Positions 7,638 to 18,500 of a stretch of DNA of 45,191 bases are shown in pieces. The translations under genes and the position numbers were made by a program. This DNA is from Candidatus Cloacimonadota bacterium (GTDB lineage Bacteria > Cloacimonadota > Cloacimonadia > Cloacimonadales > TCS61), in NCBI GenBank assembly GCA_021735645.1, contig JAIPGP010000020.1, positions 1 through 45,191 of the forward strand. The letters run 5' to 3'. Under the pieces are notes generated by a model that was not told where the DNA came from, did not search any database, and saw only the letters and a list, made by a program, of their open reading frames with translations. Each line of letters starts with the position of its first letter. The stretch's first letter is position 1.

Positions 7638-8374
7638 TAAAACTGGCGCTGATCGGATATGGACAGATGGGCAGAATGATAGAGAGTATGGCAGCAGATC
7701 ATGGCTTTGAAGTAGTGAGCAGGATAGACCCTCAACTGGGCACCAGCATTTGCCGTGAAGATATAAAGGGTGCAGAGATAGCAATAGAATTTACGCAGCC
7801 AGGTTCTGCTTATGCCAATATTTGCAGATGTATGGAACTGGGTGTGAAAGTGGTGAGTGGCACTACAGGCTGGCAGGAGCAATTGGAGGCAGTGAAAGAA
7901 CTTGCCGGGCAGTTGAATGGCAGCGTTGTATATGGCTCAAATTTCTCAATAGGGATGAATTTATTTTATGAGATAGTGCGCCAGGCTGCTCAGATAATGA
8001 AGGATTATGCTGATTATGATGTATATGGCTATGAATTGCATCATAGATATAAAAAGGACAGTCCTTCGGGCACAGCCAGGAATCTGGCAGCTATACTGCT
8101 GGAGGAATTACCGGCAAAGAATAAGGTGATATTTGAGAGTTTGCAGCGGGTAAAAGCAGAAGATGAGCTTCAATTTGCCAGTGTGCGAGGAGGCGAGATA
8201 CCGGGTGAGCACCGGATAGGTTTTGATAGTGTTTATGACAGCATAGAATTGCGTCATACAGCCCGTAATCGAAAAGGTCTGGCAGCAGGTGCTCTGCTGG
8301 CAGCGAGCTGGCTGATGCAGCGTGAAGGTGTATTTGAATTTGGAGAAGTGATCCGAAGCGGGGAAGAGGTATGA
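7634..8374 (+). CDS. dapB: 4-hydroxy-tetrahydrodipicolinate reductase
   Basis: Reduces hydroxy-tetrahydrodipicolinate to tetrahydrodipicolinate with NAD(P)H in lysine and diaminopimelate synthesis. The nucleotide-binding glycine loop is GYGQMGR (8-14). The substrate motif is ELHHRYKKDSPSGTA (134-148), with catalytic His136 and Lys140 and the SGT phosphate-binding loop. GTTGW (76-80) is the usual inter-domain motif. I chose the ATG at 7634, giving 246 residues, because ATGA overlaps the peptidase stop and MIKLALIGYG is the usual N-terminus. An upstream ATG at 7598 would add 12 unlikely residues. The gene is followed by dapF with another ATGA overlap, so the two are translationally coupled. Confidence 0.96.
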   Translation: MIKLALIGYGQMGRMIESMAADHGFEVVSRIDPQLGTSICREDIKGAEIAIEFTQPGSAYANICRCMELGVKVVSGTTGWQEQLEAVKELAGQLNGSVVYGSNFSIGMNLFYEIVRQAAQIMKDYADYDVYGYELHHRYKKDSPSGTARNLAAILLEELPAKNKVIFESLQRVKAEDELQFASVRGGEIPGEHRIGFDSVYDSIELRHTARNRKGLAAGALLAASWLMQREGVFEFGEVIRSGEEV

Positions 8375-9144
8375 AACTTGAATTTATAAAAATCACTGCT
8401 CAGGGCAATGATTATATCTATATAGACCGGCGGACGAGCAGTTTTGAACCGGGCGACATCAAGGAAATTGTGGTGAAGCTGAGTGACCGTCATTTTGGGA
8501 TAGGCAGTGATGGAGTAGTGTTTTTGACCGATAGTACTGAAGCAGATGTGCGAATGGAGATGTATAATGCCGATGGCAGCCGGGGCGCTATTTGTGGCAG
8601 TGCACTGAGATCAGTGGTTTATTTATTGGCGCAGGCGAAGGAGCAGGCGGAATACAGCATACTTACAGATAGCGGGTTACGCCGGGGTTGGCTGGATAAA
8701 GCGAGCGGACAGGTGAAAGTGGGGATGGGGAATGTGATGCAGTATGACGAAATACACATAGATAACGATTCTCTATATCTGGTGGATGTGGGGAACAGGC
8801 ACCTGGTGAAAATTGTAGACAGGCTAAGCGAATTAGACTTGCCGGCAGAAATAAGCGAGCAGGAGAATGAGCTTGATAAGAAAGATGTCAACCGTGAGTT
8901 TGTGGAAATAAGCGGGGCAGATTCAGTGACAATGAAAGTATATGAGCTGGGCAGCGGATTCACGCTTGCCTGCGGTTCCGGAGCAGTGGCAGCTGCCTAT
9001 ACCTGCCGTCAGGAAGGTAAGGTGATGGGTGATGAGATACGGGTGCTGATGCCAGGAGGAGAAGTGCTGGTGACCATGGGCGATGACGAGCTTTATTTAA
9101 CGGGTGAAGTGCAGGAAGTTTTTCGAGGTAATATTGAAATTTAA
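8371..9144 (+). CDS. dapF: Diaminopimelate epimerase
   Basis: Converts LL- to meso-diaminopimelate, the last step before peptidoglycan cross-linking or lysine. Both active-site cysteines are present in mirrored half-domains: Cys75 in NADGSRGAICGSALR and Cys201 in GSGFTLACGSGA. The N-terminal QGNDYIYID is typical. The usual GNPH motif is GNRH (141-144) here, a mild divergence. The gene starts at ATG overlapping the dapB stop (8371-8374). With dapA at 25730 and dapB, it suggests meso-DAP peptidoglycan and an outer-membrane cell plan. Confidence 0.95.
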   Translation: MKLEFIKITAQGNDYIYIDRRTSSFEPGDIKEIVVKLSDRHFGIGSDGVVFLTDSTEADVRMEMYNADGSRGAICGSALRSVVYLLAQAKEQAEYSILTDSGLRRGWLDKASGQVKVGMGNVMQYDEIHIDNDSLYLVDVGNRHLVKIVDRLSELDLPAEISEQENELDKKDVNREFVEISGADSVTMKVYELGSGFTLACGSGAVAAAYTCRQEGKVMGDEIRVLMPGGEVLVTMGDDELYLTGEVQEVFRGNIEI

Positions 9145-9460
9145 GATATTAATACTTATCATGCTTTTGGCAGGCAGTTTGCTGTATGGCAATGACTGGC
9201 TGGGCAGAGATAAAGTGGCGCATTTCAGCACCAGTATGTTTTTGACCTGCTATACCTGCGGCGGGAGTAATGATTTATTAGGTGAAAGCCGGGATAATAG
9301 TTTTTTGCTGGGAACGGGTATAACTTTCAGCATTGGACTGGGAAAAGAAGGATTTGACTTATTTGTGCAGAAAGAAAAGTGGAGCTGGGAAGATCTGGTG
9401 TGGGATGTGGCAGGAATAGCCTGTGGACTGGCGATAGTAAATAATCAGATAATGGAATAG
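9134..9460 (+). CDS. YfiM/DUF2279-like exported protein
   Basis: A protein of about 108 residues with an N-terminal hydrophobic signal (KFKILILIMLLAGSLLYG). DKVAHFSTSM, a glycine-rich middle and GKEGFDLF...WSWEDLVWDVAGIACG follow. The pattern DK..HF...G..KE..D.....W.DL..D..G matches the DUF2279/YfiM group of predicted periplasmic or membrane proteins of unknown role. I prefer the TTG at 9134, with GAGG seven bases before it, over the ATG at 9104. The TTG gives a clean signal peptide and only 11 bases overlap with dapF. The function is unknown. Confidence 0.7.
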   Translation: MKFKILILIMLLAGSLLYGNDWLGRDKVAHFSTSMFLTCYTCGGSNDLLGESRDNSFLLGTGITFSIGLGKEGFDLFVQKEKWSWEDLVWDVAGIACGLAIVNNQIME

Positions 9461-9466
9461 AGGAAA

Positions 9467-10123
9467 ATGATGGAAGAAAAAGAAATCAAGACAGAGAAGA
9501 GCATCGGGCAATATTTGAAATCAGTCCGGGAAGAAAAGGGACTGACGTTCAGTAAGCTGTCGAAGATGACCTGTATCAGCGAGAGGTATCTGGCTGATGT
9601 AGAGAATGACAAATTTGATGATATGGGCGGACTGGGCTATGCCAAGGTGATGACCATTAGCTATGCCAAAGCGTTGGGAGCCAATGATAAGCTGGTTTTG
9701 CATATGTTCAACAGCAGATATGTGAAGCCCATACCCCGGACATTATATAAGCGGGAGCAGCAACCCAAGAAATTTATGATACCAACCAGTCTGTTTTCAA
9801 TCCTGCTTCTAGTTATCTTAATAGTGGTACTCACAATGGTGATAACCAAGCTTTATAAAAATGGGGACCTTGCTTTTCCTTTTCGGGGCAAAGCAGAAAT
9901 CATCAAGGCGGAGAAGGCAGACATTTTGAAGCTTCCCCAGAAAAACACCCTCAGTCTTTATGACAGTCTGGAGGGTGAAAAGTCCAAAGATCAAGCTGAC
10001 AAAGCAGATCTGGAGGCAGTGAAAGCCGTTCAGATAGACATTTCAGCATTGCGGGATAGTACGGATTATGCCGATAAATACTTATTTAAGAGCAAAGATT
10101 CACCTTTTAATGTGAAAGAATAA
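9467..10123 (+). CDS. RodZ-like helix-turn-helix membrane protein
   Basis: Residues 12-75 form an HTH_25/RodZ-type domain (IGQYLKSVREEKGLTFSKLS, then SERYLADVENDKF and a YAKVMTISYAKALG helix). A basic stretch and one transmembrane helix (about 103-128) follow, then a 90-residue lysine- and aspartate-rich tail. RodZ proteins link MreB filaments to the cell membrane and shape rod cells. This one lacks the usual C-terminal beta domain (DUF4115), so it may be a reduced RodZ or another membrane-anchored HTH protein. GAGGAAA precedes two adjacent ATGs. Its stop overlaps the next start (TAATG). Confidence 0.75.
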   Translation: MMEEKEIKTEKSIGQYLKSVREEKGLTFSKLSKMTCISERYLADVENDKFDDMGGLGYAKVMTISYAKALGANDKLVLHMFNSRYVKPIPRTLYKREQQPKKFMIPTSLFSILLLVILIVVLTMVITKLYKNGDLAFPFRGKAEIIKAEKADILKLPQKNTLSLYDSLEGEKSKDQADKADLEAVKAVQIDISALRDSTDYADKYLFKSKDSPFNVKE

Positions 10124-12570
10124 TGCGCTATCAGAAAATCAGCTATGATCATCTACTGGAACGGGTAGAGAAACCAGGGCGATATACTGATTCGGAGGTG
10201 AATGCCTGCCATAAGCAGCCTTCGGAAGAGAAAATCTGTTTCTGTTTTGCCTATCCTGATGTTTATGAAGTGGGTTTTTCGCATCAGGGGATCAAGATAT
10301 TATACTCCATATTAAATAAGGAAGCCGATACAGTAGCTGACCGGGTTTATGCTCCCTGGCCCGACCTGGGCAGAGAGCTACGAAGAGAAAATATATTATT
10401 ACCGGCACTGGAATCTCAAGCAGCGATTAGAGATTTTGATGTATTGGGTTTCACATTGCAAAGCGAACTCACTTACACTAATATTCTCTATATACTGGAA
10501 CTGGGAGGAATAGGCATATTCCGAGCAGACAGAGCGGAAAATGAGCCGCTGGTGATAGCAGGTGGACCTTGCGGCAGCAATCCTGAGCCCTTAGCAGAAT
10601 TTATAGATGCCTTTTTGATAGGTGATGGGGAAGAAGCCATACTGGAGATCAAGAACTGTCTGCGGGATAATAAAGCAGGCAGCAGGGCAGAGCGGCTGCA
10701 GGCATTAGGCAGAATAGAAGGTGTTTATGTTCCTGAGTATTATGATAAATCGCAGGGCAGGATAAAAGCACGGAAGTATATGGATTTTGATAATGAGAAT
10801 ACCCAGGCGGATAATCAGATCGTGCCCTGGGTGCAGCCTACCCATGACAGGTTTGTGGCAGAGATCATGCGGGGTTGCGGCAGAGGCTGCCGCTTTTGTC
10901 ATGCCGGCTTCTTCTATCGTCCGGTACGTGAGAAATCCCCGGAACTGGTCAAGAAACTGATACAAAGCGAAGTGGAGAAAAATGGCTGGGAAGAAGTGGC
11001 ACTCACATCTCTTTCATCCAGTGATTATACAATGATCCGCCCGTTGCTGGTGCAACTGGCTGATTTAACAGGCTGCCGGCAGACCAAGCTATCTTTACCA
11101 TCATTGCGGGTGGACAGTCTGGATGAAACGCTAACGGGTTTGATGAATGACATGCAGCAGAAGAGTATCACCATAGCACCGGAAGCCGGGAGTCAGCGTT
11201 TACGGGATATAATCAATAAAAACATCAGTGAAACAGAGATACTGGAAGGTGTCAAAGTAGCTTTAAGCAATGGCTGGCGTGTGATAAAACTCTATTTTAT
11301 GATCGGCCTGCCTTTTGAGGAATGGAGCGATATAAAGGGTATTGTGGAACTGGTGGAAAAAATCATTGCTGTTGCTGGCAGAAAATTGCAGATCAATATT
11401 GCCGTTTCGCCTTTTGTGCCTAAGCCATTCACCCCCTTTCAATGGGCAAAAGCTGAAAGCCGTGAATTGCTGCTGGAAAAAGTGCAATATCTGAAAAGTG
11501 CTCTCATTCACCATAAATTTGTGAAATTAAAATATCACACTCTGGAGTATCAGGCAGTGGAATGCGTGCTGGGCAGAGGTGACAGGCAAGCAGGCAGGCT
11601 GCTGTATGCCGCCTATAAGCGGGACGCTATTTATGACGGCTGGTATGAATACTTTGATTATGCGAAATGGCAGCAGGCAGAAATTGACAGCGGTGTGAGC
11701 ATAGCAGACTATCTGCGGGAAATAGATAGAGATGCTGCTCTGCCCTGGGATTACATCTCGATTGGAGTGAGCAGGCAATATCTGGCTGATGAATACAAAA
11801 AAGCTGCTGCAGGGGAAACAACAGGCGATTGCCGTGATGAATGTACAGGCTGCGGTTTATGCACCGCGGAATTGAAGCCAGTCTATCATAGCGAGATCCT
11901 TCCACAGCAGACAATAGCGGCAGATAAGTCAGAGCCGCAATCGACAAAGAGTTTCCGGGTATTTTATGAGAAAGGCAAAGTTTTGAGATATATAGGTCAT
12001 CTGGACATGCTGAGAATGACCTATCGACTGGTGCGTGCCAGCAATTTGCCGATAATATACAGCGAAGGATTTAACAGGCATCCGCAGGTAAGTTTTGGTC
12101 CACCTTTGCCATTAGGCATGATCAGCGAATGCGAATACATCGATTTGAAGCTGGAAGGCAGCGAGATAACAAAGTCTGATGTGCATGAAGCACTGGAGAG
12201 AGTGTTTCCGCCCGGAATGGAACTGGGCAGCGTGACATATCCGGTAACAAAAGCCATGCGTTCCATGGAATATTATCAGGATGAAGTGATCATTTTGGAA
12301 TTACCGGGAAAAAATATTGACTATTATCAGGCAAGAATAAGAGAATATCAGACAGAAAAGCAATGGCAATTTACCAGAATCCGCAAACAAAAAGAGAAGG
12401 TGGTAGATTTGAAGACCATTATCCGCGAGATGGAGATTGATGGTGTGATGCTCCGTCTGCGAAAGAAAGTTTCTGGTGCCAGTATTTATGATGTGCTGGA
12501 GCATGTATTTGGTATTCAGAGAGTGGAAAGCAGTGGACTGAATATTAGAAGAGTAAATTTATTAAAATAA
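10123..12570 (+). CDS. Radical SAM protein (TIGR03960) fused to DUF2344 domain (TIGR03936)
   Basis: Three regions: an N-terminal B12-binding-like domain (about 35-200, IKILYSILN..., GGPCGSNPEPLAEFID), a radical SAM core and a C-terminal DUF2344 domain (about 610-815, FRVFYEKGKVLRYIGHLDML, YSEGFNRHPQVSFGPPLPLG). The cluster-binding CxxxCxxC is Cys252, Cys256 and Cys259 (GCGRGCRFCHAGFFYRP). A second cysteine set, C570-x3-C574-x2-C577-x2-C580, just before DUF2344, may hold another cluster or zinc. In many genomes these two parts occur together, often near rplU/rpmA and ribonuclease genes, and the reaction is unknown. It overlaps the HTH gene by one base. Confidence 0.92.
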   Translation: MRYQKISYDHLLERVEKPGRYTDSEVNACHKQPSEEKICFCFAYPDVYEVGFSHQGIKILYSILNKEADTVADRVYAPWPDLGRELRRENILLPALESQAAIRDFDVLGFTLQSELTYTNILYILELGGIGIFRADRAENEPLVIAGGPCGSNPEPLAEFIDAFLIGDGEEAILEIKNCLRDNKAGSRAERLQALGRIEGVYVPEYYDKSQGRIKARKYMDFDNENTQADNQIVPWVQPTHDRFVAEIMRGCGRGCRFCHAGFFYRPVREKSPELVKKLIQSEVEKNGWEEVALTSLSSSDYTMIRPLLVQLADLTGCRQTKLSLPSLRVDSLDETLTGLMNDMQQKSITIAPEAGSQRLRDIINKNISETEILEGVKVALSNGWRVIKLYFMIGLPFEEWSDIKGIVELVEKIIAVAGRKLQINIAVSPFVPKPFTPFQWAKAESRELLLEKVQYLKSALIHHKFVKLKYHTLEYQAVECVLGRGDRQAGRLLYAAYKRDAIYDGWYEYFDYAKWQQAEIDSGVSIADYLREIDRDAALPWDYISIGVSRQYLADEYKKAAAGETTGDCRDECTGCGLCTAELKPVYHSEILPQQTIAADKSEPQSTKSFRVFYEKGKVLRYIGHLDMLRMTYRLVRASNLPIIYSEGFNRHPQVSFGPPLPLGMISECEYIDLKLEGSEITKSDVHEALERVFPPGMELGSVTYPVTKAMRSMEYYQDEVIILELPGKNIDYYQARIREYQTEKQWQFTRIRKQKEKVVDLKTIIREMEIDGVMLRLRKKVSGASIYDVLEHVFGIQRVESSGLNIRRVNLLK

Positions 12571-12588
12571 GATATTGAGGATAAGAAA

Positions 12589-15500
12589 ATGAAAAGAGCA
12601 GTTGTGGTTTTAATACTATTATATGTAATTACTTTAGCGGCAGATTTTCCCAGACCCTGGGTTATAGTATTTTACACAAATTCCACAGTAGCCTATTGTC
12701 AGGTGACAATTGACGGAGAGATGGCGGTATCTGGAGATGAGGTGGGAGCATTTGTGGACAGCGAATGCCGGGGAGTAGGCGAAGTGATCATATCTGAAGA
12801 GCAGGCTATATGCTCGATGAACATTCAGGGCAATGTAATAGAAGAGGTGGAATTTGCTGTCTGGGATGCCAGTGAAGATCAGGTATGTGTGGTTAATTAC
12901 ACCACAAATACACTTCCTGGCGGCGATATTGGCTACCCTCCGAACTTATTACCAATCAATGCCATATCTGATCCCAATCAAAATCTTGCCCCGGTATGGA
13001 GTTTGCCAGCTGAAATCGAATGGGCTGAGGATAGCAATTATAATCTGAATCTTAATGCATATGCCAGTGACCCGGAGGGCAATTATCTGGTGTTTATCTG
13101 CCTGGAAAGTGGTGATCTGGAAGTAAATATTTCTATGGGACATGCCGTGCTGGTGCCGGCAGCCAATTATTTTGGTTCTTGTGAATTAGTATTTTCCGCC
13201 AGTGATGGCGAAAACATTTCGCTGGATACTTTGCAGGTAACTGTGACTGCTGTAAATGATCTGCCGGTGGTGTTTATCAGTGATATTTTTTCTTTTGCTG
13301 AGGATACGGAGCTGATAATTGATCTTACTGAATATGTTACAGATATAGATAATGATGATCTGGAGATAACAATCAGTAATAACTATCATATTCAGTGGTA
13401 CGTAGATGGGATGCTGCTCACTTTGAGTGGGCAATTGAACTGGAATGGCATGGAAAACCTGCTGCTGAGTGCCAGTGATGGAGAAGCAGCGGATTCAGAT
13501 AACTTTATGGTAATCGTAACACCTGTAAATGATGCACCGCAGATAAATTTGCCAGCAGCAGTAGCCTTTAATGAAGATACAGAACATATTGTGAATCTAA
13601 ATAATTACAGCAGTGACCCTGATGGTGAAAGCCTGAACTACAGCTATAGCGGTGGAGATCAGGTAAATTGCACGATCACGGGCAATTATCTGATTTTAAG
13701 TGCAGAAGCAGACTGGAATGGTGAAGAATATATCCTGATAACCGCTACTGATGCAGCTTCGGCTTCAGACACTGATACATTGCAGGTGATAGTTAATGCC
13801 GTAAATGATGCTCCGCAGATAGACCTGCCTGTAGAATTCACTTTTGCGGAAGACAGTCAGCTGGTAATAGATTTCGGTGAATATGTGAGTGATGTTGACG
13901 GAGATGAATTAAGCCTGCTGGTTTCGGGTAATTCGCAGATAAACGTTCAGATGAGCGAACTGGAAGTTACTTTTAGTGCTTCGGCAAACTGGTGGGGTGA
14001 GGAGCAATTGCAGTTCACAGTTAATGATGGACAGATTCGCGCCATTGCCAGCGATCAGGTGCTGATAAGTGTAAACTCAGTTAATGATGCCCCCATATTA
14101 AACCTGCCTGCGGAACTGAGTTTTTATTCTTATAGCCAGTTGACAGAAAACTTTTCTAGTTACATCTCTGACCCTGAAAATGATGATCTGACTCTGGCAG
14201 TAAGTGGAAATGACAGTATTTTTGTAGAGATAAACGGTTTGAATGTAACTTTTTCGGCTGAACCCGGCTGGTTTGGAATCGAAGAGCTCAGTTTCAGTGC
14301 CGATGATAGCGAGCTGGTTTCCACCGGTACTATGACCGTAGAAGTTCTTGAGCCCAGTGAGTTGCCGGATATTATTCTGCCGGAGACAATCAGTTTTGAC
14401 GAAGATACGGAGCTCAATCGTGATTTTTCGATCTACATATTCAATAGTGAAGGATTTGATCTGGCACTTACATCAGCCGGAAATGCGCAGATCGTGGTTG
14501 TTATTACAGATTACAGTGTAAATTTTTCTGCTCCGGCAGACTGGAGTGGCACAGAGGCGATCAGTTTTGTGATCAGTGATAATATGGCGGGTTTTGAGAC
14601 CTTTGACAGTGTAGTGGTGAATGTGAATCCGGTAAATGATGCTCCTCAGCTTGACTTACCGGAGGAAATCAGTTTTGAGGAGGATAGCATTTTTTCACTT
14701 GATTGTGCTCCGTATATCACTGATATAGATAATGAGGAATTTACTCTTTCTGTGACCGGGAATCAAATGATACTGGTGAGTATAGCAGGCACTCTGCTTA
14801 ATCTGAGCGGAACCACTGATTATTATGGAACAGAACAGCTTTATGTGACAGTGAATGATAATTCCGGCAGAGCCTTAGACACTGATACACTGATAGTGAA
14901 TGTGGAGCCTGTGAATGATATTCCTGTGCTTAACTTTCCGGCAGAAATATTATTCAATGAAGATGAAGTATATCAATTTGCGGTAAATGATTATATTTAT
15001 GATGCTGATGCAGATTCACTGGAGATAATATTCAGCAGTGACTTTGGCTGCGAATTTCTCTGGCAGGCAGAAGCAGTGAACCTGATACCCCCGGCAGATC
15101 ATTATGGAGACGGCTTGATCATAATAGATGTTTCAGATGGGATAGAAAGTCTTACTGGTGAAATTGAGGTAACTATCTTCCCAATAAATGATGCGCCTGT
15201 GCTGGAGCTGCCGGATAATTTCACTTTTGCCGAGGATGAAGTATTCAGTTTTGATTTCAGCGATTATGCCAGCGATGTGGACGGTGATAACCTGCAGATA
15301 GAATATGCAGGACCGTTTTTTATATTTGTGGATATCTCCGGAACTATCGTGGAACTGCAGCCGCTCTCAAACTGGAATGGTATTGCAGATATGACATTTA
15401 CGGTTAGTGACGGCATACTCACTGCCAGTGATGAAGTGGAGATAATTGTGGAAGCTGTGAACGATATGCCCAACCTGAGCAGTTTTTCACCAGAACAAAC

Positions 15501-18500
15501 AGAGCTGCTTTTTTATGGTGAAACTGGGTTGGATTTTTCTGTAAATGTGTATGACAATGATAGTGAACTTAATTATATCTGGTATATAAACGGGCTTGAT
15601 CAGGGAATAAATGCTGCTGCCATGCAGTATAATTTTTTGGAAAATGGTGAATACACCGTGCTGGTGGAAATCAGCGATGAAGAATATTTACTTACCCAGC
15701 AGTGGCAGGTAACCATTTATTCAGGACCCGGCTGGGAGTTAGTAGTTTATACTAATTCCACGGTGATCTATTCTGAGGTGACAATTGATAATGAGCCGGC
15801 TGAAGAGAACGATCTGGTGGGTGCTTTTATTAATGGAGAATGCCGGGGAATAGGTGAAATTGTTTTGGATGGAGATACATCTCATTCTTCTTTCCTGATC
15901 CAGAGTGAAGCGGTGGAAACTGTGAATTTTATGGTTTATTCTGCAGCTGATGAAGCTGTGTATAGCGTACTATATACCACACAAACTAATCCCGGTGGTG
16001 ACCTTGGTTATCCGCCTGATAACCTGATCCCGCTCGCTGCTTATACTACACCAGGTCCTGGCTGGGTACCGGTAGATACTTATGATAACTGGACAACTGT
16101 ATATTCCACGGTGACAATAGACGGTGAAATGGCTGCTGACTCAGACGTGGTGGGAGCTTTTGCTGCTACTGGCGAATGTCTGGGACTGGGCACTATAATA
16201 GTAACTGATGAAACAGCCTATTGCACAATAGATGTATTTCAGGATGTTGTGGCAGAATTCAGTTTCAAAGTCTGGGATGCCAGTGCTAATGATATATATG
16301 AAGATTATACCGTGTATAATACCATACCGCAGGGTCAGATAGGTGAACCCGGCTCAGAAATAGAAATTGCCGTACTTTCTATTACAGGTCCCGGCTGGGA
16401 ACCGGAGATATATACCAACAGCACAACAGCATATTTTGTAATCACCTTAGATACGGAACTGGTGCAGGAAGAAGACCTTCTGGGGGTATTTGTAGAAGAT
16501 GAATGCCGCGGGACAGGCAGCATAATCCATTACGAAGGTGAGTCCATTTCTACAATCGAAATACAGGGCGAAGCAGTGGAAACCTGCTCCTTCCGGCTTT
16601 GGGATGCCTCGGCAGAAGAAATCTTTTTTACTGATACGCAGATAGATTCAGAGCCCGGTGGAGAAATAGGCTATCCGCCAGATGAAATTGAACTGAATTT
16701 CTGGAGCTATGAACTGCCGGAATATGAGGAATTTCCGCGACCCTGGAACGTGGTATATTATACAAATTCCACAGTAGCCTACGGCAGCATCAATATTGAC
16801 GATCAGCCTGTGACCGTCGGTAATGAGATTGCCTCTTTTGCCGGCAGCGAATGCCGTGGACTGGCAGAAATTGTAATCAATGATGGTATTTCCGTTTTTA
16901 CGATGAATATACAGGGTGATGTAGCAGAGGCAGTGCAATTTAATTATTATGATGTAATGGAAGATCAGATTTACAGTGTAGAATATTTCACAATCACCAA
17001 TCCCGGCGGTGATATAGGCTATCCGCCTAATCTGCTGCCGCTGAATATCTATACGAACTTTGCTCCGGAAGTAAACCTGCCTCCTGGTTTCAGTTTTGAT
17101 GAAGACGAAGTAGTGGTTCAGGATATGAGTGAATATATCACTGATCCCGATGGCGATGAGCTTATCCTATCCTTTAGCGGGAATGAGCAGATAAATATCA
17201 GTATTGATGGTATGATAGTGACTGCTTATGGCGATGAAAACTGGAATGGTACTGAAACTATTAACTACAGCGTGGATGATGGCAATGGACACATTGTTAC
17301 CGGCACTCTGGTGCTGGAAGTGCTGCCTGTGAATGATCCCCCGGATATATCTCTGCCTTACAGCTTCACTTTGCAGGAAGATCAGGAACTCACAGTTGAT
17401 TTCAGTACTTATATCAATGATATAGAGGGTGACGAATGGTTCCTGACTGCCAGTGCAACCGAGAATATCACTGTTAGTATTAATGAAAGTATGGTCACAC
17501 TCACTCCTGATGCAAACTGGAATGGGCAGGAAACAATAACCTTCACTGCTGATGATTATCAGGACAGTAATTTCGATGATCTGATAGTGATAGTTAATCC
17601 CCAGCCGGATGCTCCAATTGTAAATTTACCTGACCAGTTTGATATTTATGAAAACACCTATCTCACAATCAGTATCGCTGAATATATCAGTGATCCTGAT
17701 GGCGATGATTTTTCAGTATATGCTACTAATACGGACGAAGTTTCAGTGGTGGTGAGCACAGATTCAATCACCATTATGCCCAATCCTGACTGGTGGGGAA
17801 CAGATACGATCACGATCAATGCTGATGACAGCACGATGCGATTAATTGGTTCTGATGACGTAATAATCAATGTAATACATGTTCATCAGCCACCTGATCT
17901 ATTTTTACCAGAGCAATTTATGATAGATGAAGACTCACCTGAGAATTTTGATCTTTCGGCATACTACTATCTGTATGAAGGGGAGGAGTTTGCCTTCTCA
18001 GCCACAGGTAATGACTCTATTATCCTCACTTTTGAAGGTGATATTCTCACAATTGCTGCCCCATTGAACTGGAATGGTATGGAAACAGTAGTTTTTACTC
18101 TGGATGATGAACCCGCCCGGCTCACAGTTTCCGATACCGTAAATATCATAGTTACAGAAGTAAATGACGAACCTGAGATAGTTAACTGGCAGCCGTATGA
18201 GCTGGATCTTGAAGTAATAATTGACAGCACTATCACCTTTAGTGTAGTAGTAGAGGATGTGGAAGGTGGAATAGGTTATAACTGGTATTTAAACGGTGTA
18301 GAGCAGCCGGACATTGTTGAAGAATATACAGTCACGTTTGATGCTGCCGGTGAATATGAAGTGGAGTGTATGGCATATGATGAAACAGCAGAGCGCTATA
18401 AAACGTGGAATATCACTGCTACTGAGGTAGATAATGATCCTTCAGGTCTATATGCTGCCACTGCCCTTACGGGTAACTACCCTAATCCCTTTAATCCTGA

